The translations under genes and the position numbers were made by a program. Shown in pieces: positions 61,501 to 64,000 of a stretch of DNA of 64,000 nucleotides. Origin of the DNA: Caballeronia sordidicola (lineage in GTDB: Bacteria; Pseudomonadota; Gammaproteobacteria; Burkholderiales; Burkholderiaceae). Under the pieces are notes generated by a model. The model saw nothing but the letters and a program-made list of their open reading frames with translations, ran no database searches and was not told the DNA's origin. Positions within the stretch are counted from its first letter, which is position 1, and every line of letters starts with the position of its first letter. The DNA lies in assembly GCF_001544455.2 (NCBI RefSeq), contig NZ_FCOC02000006.1, positions 62,001 through 126,000 of the forward strand, in the 5' to 3' direction.

Positions 61501-62637
61501 TCAGCTATGGCGCAGGCGCGCTCCTTGAGCGCGTGGCATCAACACGGTGTAGTCCAGGTCGAGAACAACGCCAGGGTGATAAGCCGGCACGCCGTCGGTC
61601 TCTTCAATCGCTCGTTCAACCTTCGAAGGCGAGGTGTTCTTCAGACCAACCAGACGCAAACGAAGCGCTGCGACGTCGGTACGTCCGGGAAGTTTCCATT
61701 TGTCTACGACCTCGGAGTAGGCATACAAGGTATCGCCTGCAACGATTGCCGCAACGTGCGTGCCGGCGTTGATCGCAAGAATGGACAGCACGTTTTCCAG
61801 GCCATCATACGCGAGCGCGCGGCAAACGGAGATCACGTGGCCCCCGTAGACGAGCCGCCGCCCCACGCGCGAATCCCTCATCGCGAGTGCGTCGAAGTGA
61901 GGACGCGCGTTGTTCTGATATAGCCGCGTGGCGAGCATGTGCTCCGCTTCCTCAACGGTCGCGCCCGATGGATGATTGATGCGCTCGCCGACCGCATAGT
62001 CCTCCCAGAAATCGAGCGACCCGGTCGTCTCGCCCAGTTCCTGAATCGCTTCGCTCGAGCGCAGGCGTGCATGCGGCAGGAGTTTGTCGGTGGGAACGAA
62101 CGCCGATAACGCGGGGACGCGATGTTCTTTTGAAGCCGCTTTGCGCGCCGTGTCTTCGGGCGTGGAAGCAGTTTTTCCCTGTACTCGTTTGTGAACCATC
62201 ACCCATCGCACCCAAGTGATCACCGGATGGTCGTCCTCGCGATATGCAGTAGAGCGGACATACACCACGCCGCTCTTGCCGCTCGAATTCTCTTTCAAGC
62301 CGATCACCACGCTTTCGCAGTGCAGCGTGTTGCCGGCATAGACGGGGCACAAAAAACGCGCTTCCGCGTAACCCAGGTTCGCGATTGCGTTCATCGAAAT
62401 GTCGGGAACTGTCTTGCCAAAAGCGATATTGAAGACGAGCAAGTCGTCGATGGGGCGGCTTGTAAAGCCGAGTTCTTGAGCCGCCGTTGCTGACGAGTGT
62501 GTGATGGCGCGGCTGCCCGTGAGCGCGACGTACATGGACGCATCGCCTTCGGTGACGGTACGCGGCGTGCCATGCCGGATGACCTGGTCCAGATGAAAAT
62601 CCTCGAAGAAATTGCCGCGGCGTTCCTTGTCTGCCAT
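61501..62637 (-). CDS. Double hot-dog MaoC hydratase, mesaconyl-CoA hydratase (Mch)-like
   Basis: A 378-residue protein with two MaoC-type hot-dog domains. The first (about 15-165) has ASMYVALTGSRAITHSSATA, ARFLCPVYAGNTLHCESVVI and the Asp/His pair of the hydratase centre. The second (about 205-345) has FWEDYAVGERINHPSGATVE, NNARPHFDALAMRDSRVGRR, VYGGHVISVCRALAYDGLEN. This arrangement matches mesaconyl-CoA (2-methylfumaryl-CoA) hydratases. ATG 62637 has GAGGAA eight bases upstream. It is regulated separately from the 54612 operon, with a LysR gene just upstream and an ATTATGCG site at 62743. Confidence 0.85.
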   Translation of the reverse strand: MADKERRGNFFEDFHLDQVIRHGTPRTVTEGDASMYVALTGSRAITHSSATAAQELGFTSRPIDDLLVFNIAFGKTVPDISMNAIANLGYAEARFLCPVYAGNTLHCESVVIGLKENSSGKSGVVYVRSTAYREDDHPVITWVRWVMVHKRVQGKTASTPEDTARKAASKEHRVPALSAFVPTDKLLPHARLRSSEAIQELGETTGSLDFWEDYAVGERINHPSGATVEEAEHMLATRLYQNNARPHFDALAMRDSRVGRRLVYGGHVISVCRALAYDGLENVLSILAINAGTHVAAIVAGDTLYAYSEVVDKWKLPGRTDVAALRLRLVGLKNTSPSKVERAIEETDGVPAYHPGVVLDLDYTVLMPRAQGARLRHS

Positions 62638-62742
62638 GGTGCCGTTCCTCGCTTGTGGGTGCGTACCCGCGGATGCGGGCCGAATCATGTCGGGTGACTT
62701 TAAGCTGAGCGCGGGCTGCGGACAAACGAGGTTATTGCGTTG

Positions 62743-62765
62743 ATTATGCGGTTTTTCCGCTTAAC
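62743..62765. promoter_or_regulatory. Candidate LysR operator upstream of the Mch-like gene
   Basis: ATTATGCG at 62743-62750, then seven bases, then CGCTTAAC at 62758-62765, which matches the inverted copy CGCATAAT at six of eight positions. The inner GCGG-TTTTT-CCGC is a perfect hairpin. It lies 106-128 bases upstream of the Mch-like start and shares its pattern with the perfect dyad at 63959. Confidence 0.55.
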
Positions 62766-62776
62766 CACGATCCGGT

Positions 62777-63721
62777 TCATTCCATCGCATAAGCGGGCTT
62801 GGCTGTGACCGGGCCGCCGATCAGTTGCTTGAGCAACTGGACAAGCCGTCCGGAAGCGGGTGACAAGCTTCGGCCGCGCGTGGTGATGACCGCGATCTGA
62901 CGTGCGAGCGGGGGGTTGACGATCCGCAGCACATAGGTGGTGGGATCGGGTTCGGCGGGCAGCGCGATTTCCGGCAGGATGGCCGCGCCGAGGCCCGCAT
63001 TGGCCATCGATATTAGAGTCTGCGCCTGCGTGAACTGGTAACGGGTCGTGAATGACAGATGCCGCTCGGACATGATCTCCTCAAGCATTGAACGCAAGGC
63101 CGTTGCGCGGTTGAGTACCAGCAGCGGCATGTTGGTAAGTGTCGCGAGATCAATGGTCTTGCGGCTTGTCGCGATGAAGCGTTTGGGCACGAGCGCGTAA
63201 AACGCGTCGGTCAGAACGGGTTCGAAATGAAACTCCGGAACGTTCACTATAGGGCCGATTCCGAAGTCGACCTCGCGTTTTCGGACGCTGTCGAAGAGCG
63301 CTTCGGAAGTCAGCTCGCGCACGAAGATATCGACGCCCGGGTACTCTCGCTCGAACTCCGCGAGCACCGGGGCAAGGCGCGTTTCGGCAATGGTCGGCGA
63401 ACACGATAACGACACACGTCCGCGCCGGATGTCCGCGAGTTCCTGGATCTTCCGCAAGCCTGAATCGACTTCCAGCAACGCTCGTTGTGCGCACTGCAGC
63501 AACTCGTCGCCTTCATCTGTCAGACGCACGCTGCGAGTTGTCCGATGAAACAGGTCCACGCCAAGCTGCAGTTCGAGCTGACGGATTTGAGAACTGATCG
63601 CGGACTGAGACTTGAAAGATTTTTCCGCTGCGATTCGGAAACTGCCGTGCTCGCCGACCAGGATAAAAGTCTGCAGGAGCTTGAGGTTGATGTTCTTGAG
63701 CGGCTTGATGGAAGGCTTCAT
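62777..63721 (-). CDS. LysR-family regulator of the C5-CoA genes
   Basis: A 314-residue LysR regulator: NLKLLQTFILVGEHGSFRIA with SFKSQSAISSQIRQLELQLG (HTH, about 10-65), FHRTTRSVRLTDEGDELLQ, and an effector domain from RGRVSLSCSPTIAETRLAPV. ATG 63721 is chosen as the family start; the open frame continues 70 codons upstream without LysR features. It is co-directional with the Mch-like gene (139 bases between them) and may also act to the right, where a perfect ATTATGCG dyad lies near the window edge. CCGCATAAT at 63749-63757, 28 bases before its start, could serve autoregulation. Confidence 0.87.
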   Translation of the reverse strand: MKPSIKPLKNINLKLLQTFILVGEHGSFRIAAEKSFKSQSAISSQIRQLELQLGVDLFHRTTRSVRLTDEGDELLQCAQRALLEVDSGLRKIQELADIRRGRVSLSCSPTIAETRLAPVLAEFEREYPGVDIFVRELTSEALFDSVRKREVDFGIGPIVNVPEFHFEPVLTDAFYALVPKRFIATSRKTIDLATLTNMPLLVLNRATALRSMLEEIMSERHLSFTTRYQFTQAQTLISMANAGLGAAILPEIALPAEPDPTTYVLRIVNPPLARQIAVITTRGRSLSPASGRLVQLLKQLIGGPVTAKPAYAME

Positions 63722-63958
63722 TCGACACCAAGGGGAGGGCCGGGAAAACCGCATAATAAGCGCGATAGAACAGAAAGTGTGGACGCAATCGAACACTACA
63801 GATTTACCCTTATCTCCTGCGCGCCAAGTCCGCTCGCCAACCGTTTGCTTCGGATCACTGAAAGCCGAGTGGCGTATCGGGGACGTCCTGTCATGACTTC
63901 GAGAGCCGCTTGCACCAAGCGTTTGAGACACATTCGAACCCTTGTGAAAGGTGTTTTT

Positions 63959-63981
63959 ATTATGCGGTTGAATCGCATAAT
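63959..63981. promoter_or_regulatory. Perfect ATTATGCG-N7-CGCATAAT dyad
   Basis: ATTATGCG (63959-63966) and CGCATAAT (63974-63981) are perfect eight-base inverted arms around seven bases. It is preceded by a T-run. The same element occurs imperfectly at 62743-62765 and as a single arm at 63749-63757, so this is probably a regulator-binding site for the adjacent LysR. It probably serves a gene that begins beyond the window. Confidence 0.6.
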
Positions 63982-64000
63982 AATGAAGATAAATGCGTTT

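Noticed and set aside
63983..64000. ATG AAG ATA near the right edge as a new gene start
   Set aside because: Only six codons are visible, with no ribosome site; it cannot be judged from this window.

Overview
The window is a high-GC Gram-negative chromosome segment. Trimeric-porin genes, IclR/LysR/GlxA-type regulators, many short-chain dehydrogenases and the codon usage fit a Burkholderiaceae bacterium of the Paraburkholderia/Caballeronia kind. That assignment is inferred from protein style only; no rRNA, tRNA, CRISPR array or origin was seen. The content is accessory catabolism, dominated by hydrolysis and uptake of amides, ureides and cyclic amides.

Left part (1-11,800): an N-carbamoyl/allantoate amidohydrolase and two APH-type kinases precede a five-gene branched-chain/urea-type ABC transporter. 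The transporter is followed by a formamidase/acetamidase, AmiC, AmiR and a frameshifted SDR. The leader of this operon (about 3,327-3,450) has a sigma70-like promoter, two hairpins with A-N-N-G hexaloops, and an intrinsic terminator overlapping the second hairpin. This is the architecture of an ANTAR (AmiR) antitermination target, so the operon carries both its RNA switch and the protein that reads it.

11,800-13,900 holds insertion debris: a cut-off chemotaxis-receptor gene and IS701-like and IS6-like transposase remnants. 13,890-20,316 is a compact island: a tandem Asp/Glu racemase, an MlrC-type M81 peptidase, an MFS carrier and a D-carbamoylase with canonical catalytic residues, divergent from a LysR gene across a T-N11-A palindrome. 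20,317-29,826 is decayed DNA with two intact genes (HxlR regulator and SDR). Its remnants are a porin, a LysR, etfB/etfA, an amidase, a polysaccharide deacetylase and a CobW GTPase.

29,853-33,809 is an aspartase-family lyase, an MFS carrier and a divergent LysR. 34,061-49,067 is the most distinctive region: a GlxA/AraC-type regulator, then tandem TGTCGC half-sites, then one long co-directional operon. It encodes a Tat-exported dipeptide-type ABC transporter, a hydantoinase, an SDR, an NAD-epimerase, a PuuE-like deacetylase, an unusual ThDP enzyme, an amidohydrolase lacking several metal ligands, and a second SDR. It reads as an uncharacterised pathway for importing and opening a cyclic amide or ureide and then processing the carbon skeleton. 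A LysR, an atypical SDR, a porin and a truncated amino-acid transporter follow.

Right part (54,612-63,721): a hot-dog hydratase, a family III CoA-transferase, a CitE-like lyase, three oxidoreductases (two SDR, one GMC), a NIPSNAP protein and, on the opposite strand, a second double-hot-dog hydratase with its LysR. Four of these are homologous in type to the mesaconyl-CoA/citramalyl-CoA enzyme set (hydratase, CoA-transferase, C4-CoA hydratase, lyase), which suggests a C5-dicarboxylate-CoA route. ATTATGCG dyads mark probable sites for the LysR.
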